From: Musa acuminata AAA Group
Lineage: Eukaryota > Streptophyta > Magnoliopsida > Zingiberales > Musaceae
Length of the DNA stretch: 64,000 nucleotides
Direction of reading: 5' to 3'
Assembly: GCF_036884655.1 (NCBI RefSeq)
Contig: NC_088340.1
Coordinates: 26,647,001 to 26,711,000 of the forward strand
Part shown: piece by piece, positions 36,649 through 48,660 of the stretch
How positions within the stretch are numbered: the stretch's first letter is position 1
How the letters are laid out: every line of letters begins with the position of its first letter
The notes under the pieces: generated by a model
What the model was told of the DNA's origin: nothing
Database searches by the model: none
Seen by the model: only the letters and a program-made list of their open reading frames with translations
Made by a program: the position numbers and the translations under genes

Positions 36649-39080
36649 TATTTTTCATGAGTTATTTTTAATTTAGTTTAGAATTAATTTTCTTAAAAAT
36701 TACATGTTTAATAATGAAAATAAAAAAATAGTAATCATGCTTATCATTCTAGTAATTTTAAAAATAATCATGAAAATAACATGTTTATGATAAACAAAAT
36801 GATTTTGATTAAAAATGCCTTATGAAATCATGTTTGATGATATTATACCTAATAAATTTATTTTTTAAAATTATGCATGATAATTTGAAGAAATGATGAG
36901 TTTTGGGTAATTTATGGTTTATTGATCTTGATGATTTCCATGATGATATTTGCTCTTTCGATTTTAAACTATGATATATGGTTTTCATACGAAAAAAAAC
37001 TTTAACATGCTTATATGAAATTAATTACTTAAAATGTAACACATAAAAAGGAAAATATATTATTGGATTTAAAATCATGAGTTGTTATGAATTTTGTGAA
37101 CCATGAAATTGATTTTGATGGTTTCAATTTAATGGGTTTTATCGAAATCACGATCTTGATTTCTCGAGATTTATAACTTGAAATCTTTAATGAATCAAGA
37201 TTTCTTACTCTTTATTCTCTTGCATTTTGAGAAAATTTTCAATATGAATTATAAGAGTTCTTATACATGAATTGAAATCTTTTTCTCCTACGTTTCCTTT
37301 TACGATTTACTAAAGAGAATATCTTTTTTATAATTCATGACTTAAAATTTTATTTGAATATCTTTTATTATTTAATCTCCTAAGATCTCTCTTTGAATAT
37401 TTAAAAAGGAGAATTTTCTAGATGAATCATGATTTTTTAGATTTACAATTTTTATGATTCATAATGAATTAAAAGATTTTATATGCATGAATTAATATCT
37501 TGTTCTCCTACAAGATTGAATGAATTTTATCTATATCATGATCTTCTAAGAATTCTTTTCATTATTTATTTAAAAGGAGATTTGTTAAAATGAATCTTGG
37601 TTTCTCATGATTTCTTGGAATTATAACTTAAAAATTCTTTTTATAAATCAAGATTGTGTATTATGATTTTTTCTTTTCGCTATTTGTGTTATCCAAAAAT
37701 AATCATAATATGCCTCTTGATATTCACAATTTATCTTCATGATTTGTATATCTCATCACCAAAATTCTCTTGATATTTTTCATATGATGATATGAAATTA
37801 TGTATGAAATACTCATGAATTTATGCAAACAAATTAGAAGTTATGATCATGCATGATATGATGTAATATAATTTGATATTTAGATACCATCGTGATTTAA
37901 AATGTTATGATTTATTTCTAAAACGATGTATCATGAATGCGTGAATATCATGTATGATATGCCCATGGTGATTGATTTATTTATGTCATGCATGAAGTAA
38001 GGATACCATATACAAAGTTTTGAAATTGTGCATGTTGTAAATTGAAACCATAATGATGCACAAACATATTGAAATAATGATTGAAACATTAATGTAATTA
38101 TGAGTGATGATTTTATATTATGCATGCAATACTTCAACTTATGATAATGATGCATGCAATAATAAAATATTCATGATGAAAAATTATTTTGACATTCATA
38201 ACTTGATTATTCATCTTTTGTCATGATTTGAAAATTATTATAAAGGGAAAAAGAGATACAAAAATGTATTCTTCCCTTTTTTTTTTTACAATGACAAAGG
38301 GGGAGAAATATTGCTAGCTCATGCAAATTTTGGAAACTTACACATTGCAAAAGAAGCAAACTTGCTAGCTTGCTCATATCAAAAGAGAAGCAAGAAGTGC
38401 TATCTTGCAAATCTCGAGACGCACAAATGCAAACTTGTAAAATTTGTAAATTTGCACATCATTAAAATTTATGATGATTTGGTGATTATGCATGTTCTAA
38501 AATGTTGTAAGATTCACTAGCATGATGTAGAACTTACTATTTTGAACATCACCGAGAAGTGCTATCTTGCCTATCTCAAGAAGAAAACAAAAAGTGAACT
38601 TGCACATCTAGCAAAACTTATATTTCAAGAAGCAAGAGTTACTTTTTTGAACATCTCAAAATTGCTAGCTTACATGTTTTAAAATGTTGTAAAAATTTTT
38701 CTAGCTTGTATGTTGTAAACATGCTATCTTATTACCTAGCATATCTAAAACTTAAGAGCTTGCATGATGTAACACTTGCTAAATTTTCTAGCTTACAAAT
38801 TGCATGATGATAAAACTTAATATTATATTTTTCATGTAATGATTTGAACTTACATTTCAAACACTTGATAGTTGGAACTTCTCCTTTTTGTTGATGACAA
38901 AGCGGGAGAAGCATGATCATGTTACGCATGATGATGTGTTGCAAATATTCATGATGAAATTTGTAACGACTTGAATTCAGCTTGAATTCAAGGTTCTATC
39001 AATATGACAAATTGATAGGGGGAGTTTGTTTAAACTCTGGGAGTTAAGGTTAACTCCGTCATCAATTGTTTGTCATCATC
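36649..39080 (+). other. AT-rich non-coding interior of the SIRE-like element
   Basis: No coding is seen. From about 38,300 to 38,950 loosely repeated words such as GCTAGCTTG, AACTTGC and ATGTTGTAAAA recur every few tens of bases. It stands where pol and the 3' spacer of an autonomous element would be. Confidence 0.65.
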
Positions 39081-39094
39081 AAAAAGGGGGAGAT
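39081..39094 (+). other. Polypurine tract of the SIRE-like element
   Basis: AAAAAGGGGGAGAT ends exactly at the 3' LTR start. Confidence 0.85.
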
Positions 39095-40676
39095 TGTTGA
39101 ATCTTGGATTTTGATGATAAAACCAATTGATAAGTGTTTATGATTTAATCTACGTTTTGAGTGATGCAGGATGCTTTAATCAGGGAGAGATAATTAAAGC
39201 AGGAAGAATCATGTTGGGCCGAAGGAAAACGTGTCAGAAGATAGGACGTCGGGCTGGAGGATCAGTCGATGTATCGACAAAAGGCTTTGGGCCATGGATT
39301 CGGGTATTGGACCAACAAGAGCGGATATTGCGCCAAGGATATCGGAGTTGCGAAGGTCAACTGACCGATTGGGCAATAGGCCGCAAGAGAGGACGATGCG
39401 CCGAGGAATCGGACGAAGCGTCGATAGACCAATGACATGTCAGACAACATGATTCATGCTTAGTAATAATTGTCTAGATCAAAGTATATTTTTGTATGTG
39501 TAGGATTAACTACGATATCATGACATAAATCAAAATGAAGTCTCGGAGTCAAGAATGCGATTTCGTTGGGAGTTCAAGAGTTCATCGGAAGTCTGGACGT
39601 TCGTCGGAAGTTCTACCAGAACCAACCAAGAAGTCCAGGAGCTTGCCAAAGAAGCTTGTCAGAACTCGCCAAGAAGATCGTCGTGAAGTCCAAGAGCTTG
39701 TTGGGAGTCCACCGGAACATTGCCGAGAGATCGTCGGAAGTTCGCCGGAAAATCGCTAGAAGCTCGCTGGAAGAAATCAGACTTATCTTGCTTAGAATAT
39801 GTCTTAGGAATCATAGTTAGCACATAATTAGAGTTAGGATTGGGAGGTAATCCCATCAACTCTGTTAGGGGCCAACTGGGCCCGAAGTTGGACTGGTTTG
39901 TGCAAGATTCATGGCCCAACTAGGGTGCTGAAACCTTGGCCGGCGGTGGCACCGCTTGGGGAACAACACCCCAGGATTCCTGGGCGGTGGTATCGCCGAC
40001 AGCAAAGCTACCAATGGTGGTACCGCCCCCGTTCGACGGTGGTACCGCCCAGTACCAGATCCTATGGTGGTAGTATCGCCCAAGAATGACAATGGTACTG
40101 CCAGTACCCAGGAAACCTTGGATGAGACCTTTTTAGGCTCCAAGTTTGAATCAACTTGAAGCCTATAAATACCTCTCTCATCCTTGGTTAACAAAAATAA
40201 GCACAGAGAATTTAAAGAGGGAAAAATATTGTTGTAATCTCTTGTGAGAACCCTCCTCTTCTAGTCTATATGTTAAAATAATTTGAGAGAGGAGTAAGTG
40301 CTTGTAAGGGTTGTCTCCTAAACCCAGTAAAATGACAAGAGGGGTGTAAGAAGGAGGTTGATCTTCACCTATTAATGAAAGATCGATAGTGGATGCCGGT
40401 GGCCTCGACGGAAGAGGAATCGAAGGAGTGGATGTAGGTCATGACGATCGAACCACTATAAATCGATTTGCATTTCTGTTTTGTTATTTATCTTAATTGC
40501 AAACTGCCTTCCTTTCTTTACATCAACTATACTTCAGTATGCTTTGAATTTAAAGATCTTTCCGAAATGGTTTTCGTCGAAATCAGATTTTATCATACGA
40601 AGGTTTTTCAAACCGATGTAATTTTTATCACTGCACTAATTCACCCCTCTCTCTTAGTGCCGACTTATTCCTAACA
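39095..40676 (+). repeat. 3' LTR of the SIRE-like element
   Basis: It is the mate of 34,112-35,674, with TATA-like GCCTATAAATACC at about 40,161. Instead of the C homopolymer it reads CACCCCTCTCTC near 40,643. Confidence 0.85.
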
Positions 40677-41612
40677 AGTAGATACTTGTCGTAAGCTAGT
40701 CATCATTGCACAATAAGGTTTCTGTTCAACCAAACCCTCTCATGCATGCAACTTGGAACCTAAGGTTCAAAAGTTTAACAAGTGTGTACACATTGAAATT
40801 GTGTTTTGCAATTTGATACGGCCACATTTGATAGTCAATCAAAACTTGGGATGTAGAATCTAATCAAGTCATGGGTAACCAATCAAGATTAACTTATGGT
40901 CCAAATAATGAAGCGATAATGTGACACCCAATCAACAAGATGACGTGAATATCAATTAAACAGGCATAGTCAACATGGCATAAAAGGTGAATATGCCGAT
41001 GACTCAGCGGAGGACCTCTCCGAGTATGTAGACACTTTGAATTCTCTAAATTAAACTTATTTAAGAATATGAGTTATTTTGTGGATTAAGCACAATGGGA
41101 ATTGTTAGATACACCCCAATGTGATTTTATAGGATCTTTTGGTTTTAAAGGAGCTTGTCATTAAGGAGGCAAGACATATTGAACGAACTAGCTTAAGCAT
41201 TCTCAAGAGGCATAAGGTTATCAACTGTGATATCATTCGACAAAATACGTCACGTCGAGTCAACTTTTATCTCGTCAAGTTAACAATAAAAAATAACACT
41301 AATATATTGGTGTTACGAGGACTTGAAGAAGAATGTTATAATTATATCATAATCAAAACACCCACTTAGAAGGACAATATCGGATTAACTTAATCTCATG
41401 CAGCAGTTAATGATAAAATAATAATAATAATAATAATATATTAATACTAGAAGGTAACTTCACCTCATTAAGTTAATGATAATAATAATAATAATAATAA
41501 TAATAATATATTAATACTAGAAGGGCTCAAGAAGAATAATATAAGAAAAATCAGAATTAAGACAGAATGTAGCAGTTAGGAAACTCGTTGACTTTCTCTC
41601 GACCAAGATGGT
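40677..41612. other. Spacer between two SIRE LTRs, with duplicated AAT microsatellite
   Basis: No gene seen. TTAATGATAA(AAT)n followed by ATATTAATACTAGAAGG occurs twice in tandem (about 41,406-41,454 and 41,473-41,523). Confidence 0.6.
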
Positions 41613-43202
41613 TGTTGTCAGATTTTGATGTTAAAACCAATTGATAGTATTTATGATTTGATCTGCGTTTTAAATGACGCAGGATGTTTCGATCAGGGAG
41701 AGACATTTAAAGCAGGAAGAATCATGTTGGACTGGAGAAACATGTCAGAAGATTGGACGTCGTGCCAAAGGATCGATCAACGTATCGACAGAAAGCTTCG
41801 GGCCATGGTTTCGGGTATCGGGCTAATAAGAGCAGATATTATGCCAAGGATATCGGAGTTGCGGAGGTCAATTGGCCAACTGGGCAATAGGCCGTAAGAG
41901 AGGACGATGCACCAAGGAATCGGACGAAGCATCGATGGACCAATGACATGCCGGACGACATGTAATTATCTAGATCAAAGTATGTTTTTATGTGTGCAGG
42001 ATTAACTACGATAGCAAGACATAAAGCAAAATGAAGTCCCGAAGTCAAGAACGCGATTTCGTTGGGAGTTCAAGAGTTCGTTAGAAGTCCGAACGTTCAT
42101 CAGAAGTTCTGTCGGAATTGATCGAGAAGTCCTAGAGCTTGCCAAAGAAGCTCATCGGAACTTGCCAAGAAGATCATCGTGAAGTCCAGGAGCTTGCCGG
42201 GAGTCTGCCGGAACATTGTCGAGAGATCGTCGGAAGTTCGCCGGAAGCTTGTTGAAAGAAACTAGACTTATTTTACTTAGAATATGTCTTAGGAATCGTA
42301 GTTAGCACATAATTGGAATTGGGATTAGGAGGTAATCCCATCAACTCTGTTAGGGGCCAATTGGGTCCGAAGTTGGGCTGATTTTGACGGAATTCAAGGC
42401 CCAACTAGGATGTTGAAAGCCTAGCCGATGGTGGCACCGCCAGGGAGACTCAATCTCCCTGGTGGTATGGGTGATGGTATCGCCGGCAGTAAATGCTGCC
42501 AGCGATGGTACCGCCCCTATCAAGCAATGGTACTACTAGAGCTTGGTCTCTGAGTTTTGTTAGGCGGTGGTACCACCTAGTGTCAAGATGCCAGGCGGTG
42601 GTTCCATCCAACACAGTCGGTGGTACCACCCGTACCCGAGAAACCCGGGATGAGACATTTTTAGACTCTAAGTTTGAATCAACTTGAAGCCTATAAATAT
42701 CCCTCTCATCCCTGGTTAAGACACACAAGTATTAAGAATGAAAAAGAAAAGAAACGCTATTGAAATCTTGTGTGGACTCATCTCAAAAGATCTAAGTGTT
42801 AGTATACTTTGAGAGAGGAGTAAGTGGGGGTATAAGAGTTATCTCTTAAACCTAGTAAAATGATAATCGAGTTGTAAAAGGTAGTTGATCTTCGCTTATT
42901 GAAGGAAGATCGATAGTGGATGCCGGTGGCCTCGACGGAAGAGGAATCAACGGAGTGGATATAGGTCACGACAACCGAATCACTATAAAATCTGGTTTAC
43001 GTTTTCCTTCTTGCAATTTACTTTTATAGCAAATTGTCTTACTTCCTTACTATGCTTTTACTATGCCTATGTTTACGAACAAGCATTGAATTCCAAGTTA
43101 TCTTTCGAGTTCATTTTTTATCGTATGAAATATTTTTAGAACCGACATTTTTACTGCTGCACTAATTCACCCCCATTTTTTAGTATCGACTGATTCCTAA
43201 CA
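41613..43202 (+). repeat. Solo LTR of the SIRE-like family
   Basis: It runs from TGTTGTCAGATTTTGATG to CGACTGATTCCTAACA and aligns throughout with the LTRs at 34,112 and 39,095 (TATA-like GCCTATAAATATCC near 42,690). No primer site follows it and no polypurine tract precedes it, so it is a solo LTR left by recombination between two LTRs. I could not find a clean target duplication. Confidence 0.8.
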
Positions 43203-43553
43203 AGGTGACCTAAAGCTAACTATCTTGGGACTCACTTTTATATGCCCAAAAAAAGAAACACCGATGATTGAGATAGAACTCGAGTAGTTTCGCAAGAGAT
43301 GGGGGATGCCCTAGCTCCCCCTCCTTCCCCTCGAGTGTGAGATTTCCTTCTCTCCCCTTCCTGCTCATGCTTCCTCTAGGAGTGTCGTGTGCTTCCCTAG
43401 AGTGGCGGGTCATCTACTCTCCCAATGGCTTTGATTGCTGTGGTGGCTCCGGTGAAGGGGGTGATTGATCCTATAGCAAAGCGAGAACTCAAAACTAATT
43501 GAGCCCATACCTCTCCTTCTTCTTCTCCCCCCATGTCCTAGGCTCAATTAGTT
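43203..43553. other. Short spacer
   Basis: Nothing supported except the upstream part of the LINE remnant. The sentence-like word CTCAATTAGTTTTGAGTTCT at about 43,543 is the reverse complement of a stretch at about 43,486, a small inverted pair. Confidence 0.4.
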
Positions 43554-44110
43554 TTGAGTTCTCACTATGCTACTCTGTCAGGCTTGCTTTTGTCATCTAT
43601 CGTTTTTTCTTGGATTCGTGATTCTACTGTTAATTTTGTGGAATTCAACCCAAAGTCTCTTGAGGACCTACGTAAGCCTTGGACCTTCAGCATTCTTGGA
43701 TGTTTCCTCCATCGTCATTGGACTTTCTCAAAGTTGCTATTTGAAAGCTATGGAGCTCCTCCGGTCTTGGATTTAGCTTGTGAATGCTTTCTTTTTCGGT
43801 TCTTTACTGGAGCCGATGGTGTGCGTATTCTTATCAACGGCCCTTGGACCATTCGGGGAGAAATTCTCCAACTGATTCCCTAGTGACCCAATTTTCAACT
43901 CTTTACGTGATTCAAACTACTCTGATTTGGGTTCATTTGATTAGGCTTCCTATCGGATATTGGGAATGTAACTCCATTATTCACATGTGTCTCTTCTCAG
44001 AAGGCCTCTTCGTGTGGATGATCATTCTTTCGCCTTGGAAAGAGGTCAACATGTGCCAGTTTGCATTGAAATAAATATTTCTAAACCTTTAAAATAGGGC
44101 ATGGATGCCC
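43554..44110 (+). pseudogene. LINE (L1-type) ORF1 remnant, DUF4283-like
   Basis: The frame at 43,554-43,883 reads PWTFSILGCFLHRHW, FFTGADGVRILINGPW and TIRGEILQLIP, matching the DUF4283 pattern of plant LINE ORF1/zinc-finger proteins (W, then RF-x-ED-x-VL-x-GPW). After a stop and a frameshift it continues as ..IWVHLIRLPIGYW and GQHVPVCIEINISKPLK, the part that normally precedes the CCHC knuckle. It is broken and truncated; no endonuclease or RT follows. Confidence 0.7.
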
Positions 44111-44167
44111 CGTGAGAAGACTAATTTTCATATTCTTGCTCTTTTGTGGTTTCGAAGCAATCGCATG

Positions 44168-44760
44168 GTAGGATCGAGTTGGTACTAGGAGGAGGTGGAG
44201 GAGGGGGGGAGGATAAATTAGTACTTTCGTTAAAAACGCGTCAGTTTTGAAACACTTTCATTCGATGAAAAATCGTATCGGAAAGATGTTAACTTGAGAG
44301 CGTACGAAAGTGCAGTGAATAAGCAAATAAAGTAGTTTGTAATGAAAGTAAAGAGCTTAAAGTAAATAGCAATAATAGAAATACAAATCGAGTTTTTAAT
44401 GGTTTGGTCATCGTGACCTACGTCCACTCCTGATTCCTCTTCCGTCGAGGCCACTGACATCCACTAACGATCTTCCTTCAATGGGCGAAGACTAGTTATC
44501 CTCTTACAACCCTTTTTTCTTTTCACGAGTTTAGGAGACAACCCTTACAAGCCACTCTTTTACAAGTAGTCCCTTACACACCTCCCTTAGGACTAACTCT
44601 AAGCACTAGGAGGAGAGAACTTAAAGTTTTGGTAGAGTTTACTCAGTTTTTTCCTCAAGAATTATTGCTCATTTCTTGCTGCCCAAGTAGAGTATTTATG
44701 CAGTAGAAAAGATCGAAACACATGAAATAGGAAGGATCAGAACACTTGCCTTTCAAAGAT
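44168..44760 (-). repeat. 3' part of a SIRE-like LTR, inverted
   Basis: Reverse-complemented, it carries words seen in the SIRE LTR ends: AAGGGTTGTCTCCTAAAC, GAAGGAAGATCG, GTGGCCTCGACGGAAGAGGA and GTGGACGTAGGTCACGA, then a degenerate CCTCCTAGTACCAACTCG end. It is more diverged than the other copies. Confidence 0.75.
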
Positions 44761-44799
44761 TTTGATCTAAAGATCCGAAGAAGGTGTAAGCCCAAATCC

Positions 44800-46022
44800 T
44801 TCTACTTTTCCTCTATGTCCCCTCCCTGTTTCGTTTTTTATATCCATCTTCTTTCTTCCTCCACAACTGTAGCTCATGCATTACATAGAGACACAGTCAC
44901 CTGCTCTCCTTTACTCTCATTCCTCTGTTTTTTTCTTTCCCAAATTACGTTTGTCGCAGTCACTACTGTTGCCATTGCCACAATCGTAACCGCACCCGCA
45001 GCCACAGCCACAACCATTCTCACAACCACAGCCCCTTCCACTGCACTACTTTCTTCCTCCACTTCTTTCGTAGATGCAGCTGCTGCAATCGCAACCACGA
45101 CCGCAGTCCCATTTTTTGTCCCTTCCTTTCTTTCTCTTTCCCAAACACAACTACCGTAGCCACCGCCGCTACCGTAGCCACGCCACTGCCGTTGCCGCAG
45201 CCACGCCACTGCCGTTGCCGCAGCCACGCCACTACTGCTGTCGTAGCTGCGGCCACAACCACCTTCCCCTCTTCCTCTTCTTCCCTCTCTTCTCACCTTT
45301 CTTCTTCCTTTCCTTCTCTTCTTTCCCAGCTGCAACTGCCGCAGTCGCAGCCGCAGCCATGGTCGCACCCACCACAGCCGCAACCTCTTCTTCCTCCCCT
45401 GCTCTTCTTCCTCTCCTTCTTCTCTTCCAGCTGTAGCTGCCACCGCTGCAGCCGCAACCCCTTCTTCTTTCCCTTATCTTCTTCTCTTCTTCTCCTTCCT
45501 CCCCTTCTTTTCCCCAACGCACTCTGCCTCTCTTCTCCTCTGTTTCCTCTTGCGAGGAAATAGAGGTGCCGTAGCCTCTTCTCCCACTTCTTCTTCTCTT
45601 CCTCTTCTTCTTCTTCTTCTTCTTCTCCTTCTTCTTCTTCTTCTTCCTCTCTTCTTCTCCTCTTCTTCCCTTCTCCTCCTCGATGCCCCACACTTCCTCT
45701 GTTTCCTCATGCAGGAAACAGAGGTGCTGCCGCCCTAGCTGTAGCCACCTCCCTTTCCTCTCCCTCTCCCCTCTCTTCTCCTTCTTCTTTTCTTCTCTTC
45801 TCCCTCTTCTCCCGAACGCCCCATAACTTCTTTCTCTTTGTTCCCCATGGGAAACAGAGAGCGTGGGAGGCGATGGGATAAAATCATAATTTTTATTTTT
45901 ATTTTTATTTTTTACAGCCTAACGCTTTGATCATTGGATTTATTACGTTTATATATAGGTTATCCGAGTTTGAAATAGATCCTTATAAATAAGTTAAGTT
46001 TTCAGAAATGAGGGATATTACA
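44800..46022 (-). repeat. Probable 3' LTR of a gypsy element, with CT-rich low-complexity part
   Basis: The minus strand starts TGTAATATCCCTCATTT right after a polypurine tract (AGAAGGGGAGAG, complement of 46,023-46,034), the expected 3' LTR start. The distal part is dominated by GCCGCAGC words, a 23-bp tandem (CCACGCCACTGCCGTTGCCG plus CAG, from 45,178) and a CTT microsatellite (about 45,603-45,646). Long frames on both strands here are low-complexity shadows. The lower boundary is uncertain. Confidence 0.5.
45576..45665. repeat. CTT/GAA microsatellite
   Basis: About 90 bp of nearly pure CTT/CTC repeats. It yields artificial poly-Lys/Glu/Arg frames on the minus strand. Confidence 0.9.
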
Positions 46023-46382
46023 CTCTCCCCTTCTTAAAAGAAAATTTAGTCATCTAAATTGATCATATCTTAATCAATGAAAAGATGAGGATTACGTTTT
46101 TCTTCATCTCCTCCTCCAGCTCCCAAATAGTTATATCAATAAAATGCAATTACACAATCATCTAAGAGTGACTGAAATATCCTCCTCCTTAATCTTCAAT
46201 AGGTGGTAACTCGACTTCTAATCAATATTGAAAAATACTTATACACCATGCAATTGATCAACAGGTCACTCCTGGGTAGAGGATACTTACTTTTTATGAT
46301 TACCTGATTCAATTGTCTATAATTAATATAAATCCTAAATGTTCCATCCTTATTATTAACTAACAATACCGAAGCACACCAT
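46023..46382 (-). pseudogene. Degenerate Ty3/gypsy internal DNA, left part
   Basis: On the minus strand, the segment next to the LARD junction reads as reverse transcriptase ([10 protein letters not shown], then DYRQLN-like with Cys/Asp changes, then [12 protein letters not shown]), continuing the RT that starts right of 59,691. Between this and the PPT most of pol is missing. Confidence 0.7.
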
Positions 46383-46556
46383 TGTCACGGACAAACTTCT
46401 AAACAGGATGTTTGATGTAATGCTTATGTATGTCCGTGTCTTTTGGTATGTTCATAACTTGTACAGCATGTAGAGGGACGGCCGAAGGCTTAATAGTCCC
46501 ATTTTTAGTTAGGTTGGTGGCCTCTTTAGGCTTGTAAATAAAGGTTGTGTCATGTG
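46383..46556 (+). repeat. 5' LTR of the LARD-like element, first part
   Basis: Left 174 bp of the 5' LTR; the ATGTG at its end is the target duplicated by the Copia insertion. Confidence 0.9.
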
Positions 46557-48052
46557 TGCTAGTCATAAGTGCCCAGCAAGCCAATCACGTGAGTGATGGC
46601 ACGTGTGACTTGATACAGAATCTTTTTGCTTATTATATTTTTGGCGTATATCACTTTATAACTATTGCATAAATGCATATGTATAGTGATGTCCTTGGAT
46701 TTGTGCAATGGGAATCGGATCGTGATGAGATCACGATAATGAGATCGATTCACCTTTAAACACATATCCTAAATAATCCCGGTCATAGGTTACTCGAGAG
46801 GGACATCGTGATAACCGGATAGACTGGTGTGCTGTATACCCGTCCATATGATGGATGCAGCTGGTCTCATAGCTGCTCGTGTAGGGACACTAGGGATACA
46901 GTACAGGTGCTCATTGGAGAATGAGTTCACTGATTGATCCGCTTACGGAATGCTGGATGGTTGATGATGCCTTATTGTCAGACAACGATTCCGTAGTCCT
47001 AGTGGTGTATCTGGTTCTTAGACTTGAGACACCAAGGATGTCCTGTATGAGTGCTCCACTCTTTGATACCAGACTTATAGGTTTGGCTGTTCCCAGATCT
47101 AGTACAGCTGGTCATTGGGAGTGGTAGTCGACCTTACGAGGGCTATTGAGTGTCGATAGAGGATCATCCACTCTCGGTATCATGAGAGGAATATCCCATG
47201 TGTTCTTGCTCAGACAAATCCCTGGCCAGGGTCATTTGGGTTGAGAGAGAAAGAGTTCTCCGGGAGAATCCGATTAGAGCGAGACTCAAGTAGAAACCGT
47301 ATGGGTCTGACAGCACCATGCTCGATATACGGTCTCTGGGATATTAGATGGATGAGGGACTATAGGTACATGGTAACTGAGGACAGACAGGTCCAATGGA
47401 TTGGATTCCCCTGTATCGTCTGGGGACTACGGCGTAGTGGCCTAGTACTTCCGTAGTCGATGAGTCGAGTGAATTATTACAGAGATAATAATTCACTTAG
47501 TTAGAAGGAGTTCTGACAGGTATGACTCACGGCCAGCTCGATATTGGGCCTAGAGGGTCACACACATATGGTAGGCATTGCGATGAGTAGAGGTTCGGAT
47601 ATGAGATATCCGACGGAGCCCTTGTCTTATTGGATGCAGATCCAATACCCACTAGGGAAAAGGACCCATTAGGGTTTTGACACGGGATCTCTATAAATAG
47701 GAGGGATTCACAGCCTCATAGGCTAGAGTCTTTGCTTGCCCTTCCTATTCTCCTCTCCCTCTCCACCTCAGAGTAGGCCTGGAGTTTTGAGGAGCGTCGT
47801 CGCAACCCTGCTGTGTGGATCACCGCTAGAGAGGAGGACGCTTGACCTCCTTCACCCTCTCCTGAGGATCTGCAAGGAAACAGGGATATACGATCTCCCT
47901 AGGTAACACAATCTCTATACGCAGTTTTGTGTTTTGCGGATTTTGCGCACCAATCTTCGCACGACGACGAACATCTTTTTGGGAATCGGGGATTTTTGTT
48001 TTCTTGTTCTTCCGCTGCGCATATGATGTCGCCCCCCCATGATTTCCCAACA
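46557..48052 (+). repeat. 5' LTR of Copia copy 2
   Basis: It runs from TGCTAGTCATAAGTGC to TTTCCCAACA. Promoter TATA box CTATAAATAG at 47,691-47,700, so transcription should start near 47,725. Confidence 0.95.
47691..47700 (+). promoter_or_regulatory. TATA box of Copia copy 2
   Basis: CTATAAATAG in a LTR known to precede an intact gag-pol; the same sequence sits at the matching position in all four LTRs of this family in the window. Confidence 0.75.
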
Positions 48053-48053
48053 G

Positions 48054-48068
48054 TGGTATCAGAGCCAG
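48054..48068 (+). other. Primer-binding site of Copia copy 2
   Basis: TGGTATCAGAGCCAG one base after the 5' LTR is complementary to the initiator-Met tRNA 3' end. Confidence 0.92.
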
Positions 48069-48149
48069 GTTGTTCGTGCGAATGATTGGTTTTTGAACTG
48101 CGTGTGTTGTGTTTAGGAAGAATATTGACGTCAAAATCGTTGACGCAAA

Positions 48150-48660
48150 AGCAAGGAAGGGCAGCAACAGTTGCTGCCCTCGATCTGCATGCCTGCAGCC
48201 AGCCGCAGCCGCAGCTAGGCAGCACAGCGCCGGCGCATGCGCAAGCGCTGTGCCTGCAGTAGCCGGCCGGCGATCTGCTTGCAGCAGGCTTGCGGCCGGC
48301 GGGGCTGGGAGCCCGCTCGGTAGAAGCGCCTGCGGCCACTGAGCCCGCGGGCAGAGGCGCCGCGGGGCAGCAGCGCGGGCTGAGGCACCGCAGGGCAGCG
48401 GCGCCTGTGGCCGCTGCTCCCACGGGCAAAAACCCCGCAGGGGCGGCCGCCAGCGAGACAGCACCACCTGCGGGCGCTGACTCGCGGGCAGAACCGCCCG
48501 CGAAGGCGGCGGCGCCCGCGGGGGCGCCCACCTGCAGCGGCAGCGACCCCAGCGGGCGTGCCACCTGCAGGCGAGGGCAGTGCCCTCGCCCTCGCCGCAC
48601 AGGCCGCCGCCAGCAGGGTGGCGACGGCGGCGGCGCAGCAGCGAAAAGGGGAAAGGGTAT
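48150..48660 (+). other. GC-rich block in the leader of Copia copy 2
   Basis: About 500 bp dominated by GCCGC, GCGGGC and CTGCAG words with alternating Ala/Gly/Pro/Arg-rich frames on both strands. An ATG frame at 48,290-48,751 is open, but the matching region of copy 1 does not keep it, so I treat it as composition and not as a gene. It could form strong RNA structure upstream of gag. Confidence 0.65.

Larger units (their letters stand above)
34112..40676 (+). mobile_element. Non-autonomous SIRE/Maximus-like Copia element
   Basis: Two about 1.57-kb LTRs (34,112-35,674 and 39,095-40,676) start TGTTGAATC and end CCTAACA. The first is followed by a TTGGTATCAAAGCC primer site. The second is preceded by TTTGTCATCATCAAAAAGG and GGGAGAT, the PPT context typical of SIRE/Maximus elements. 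Flanks AATAG and AGTAG suggest a 5-bp target duplication with one change. The 3.4-kb interior holds a broken gag and AT-rich DNA, but no protease, integrase, RT or RNase H, so it must depend on another element. Confidence 0.85.

Noticed and set aside
44874..45740. Several 120-190-codon frames rich in Lys, Glu, Arg or Ser/Pro
   Set aside because: They translate CTT/GAA microsatellite and GCC-type repeats on both strands and have no domain or conserved start.
47241..47456. A 71-codon frame conserved in all LTRs of the Copia family (also 54,521-54,736 and, on the minus strand, 1,131-1,346 and 8,251-8,466)
   Set aside because: Its conservation follows from the LTRs being copies of each other; it lies upstream of the TATA box of the LTR and resembles no known protein.
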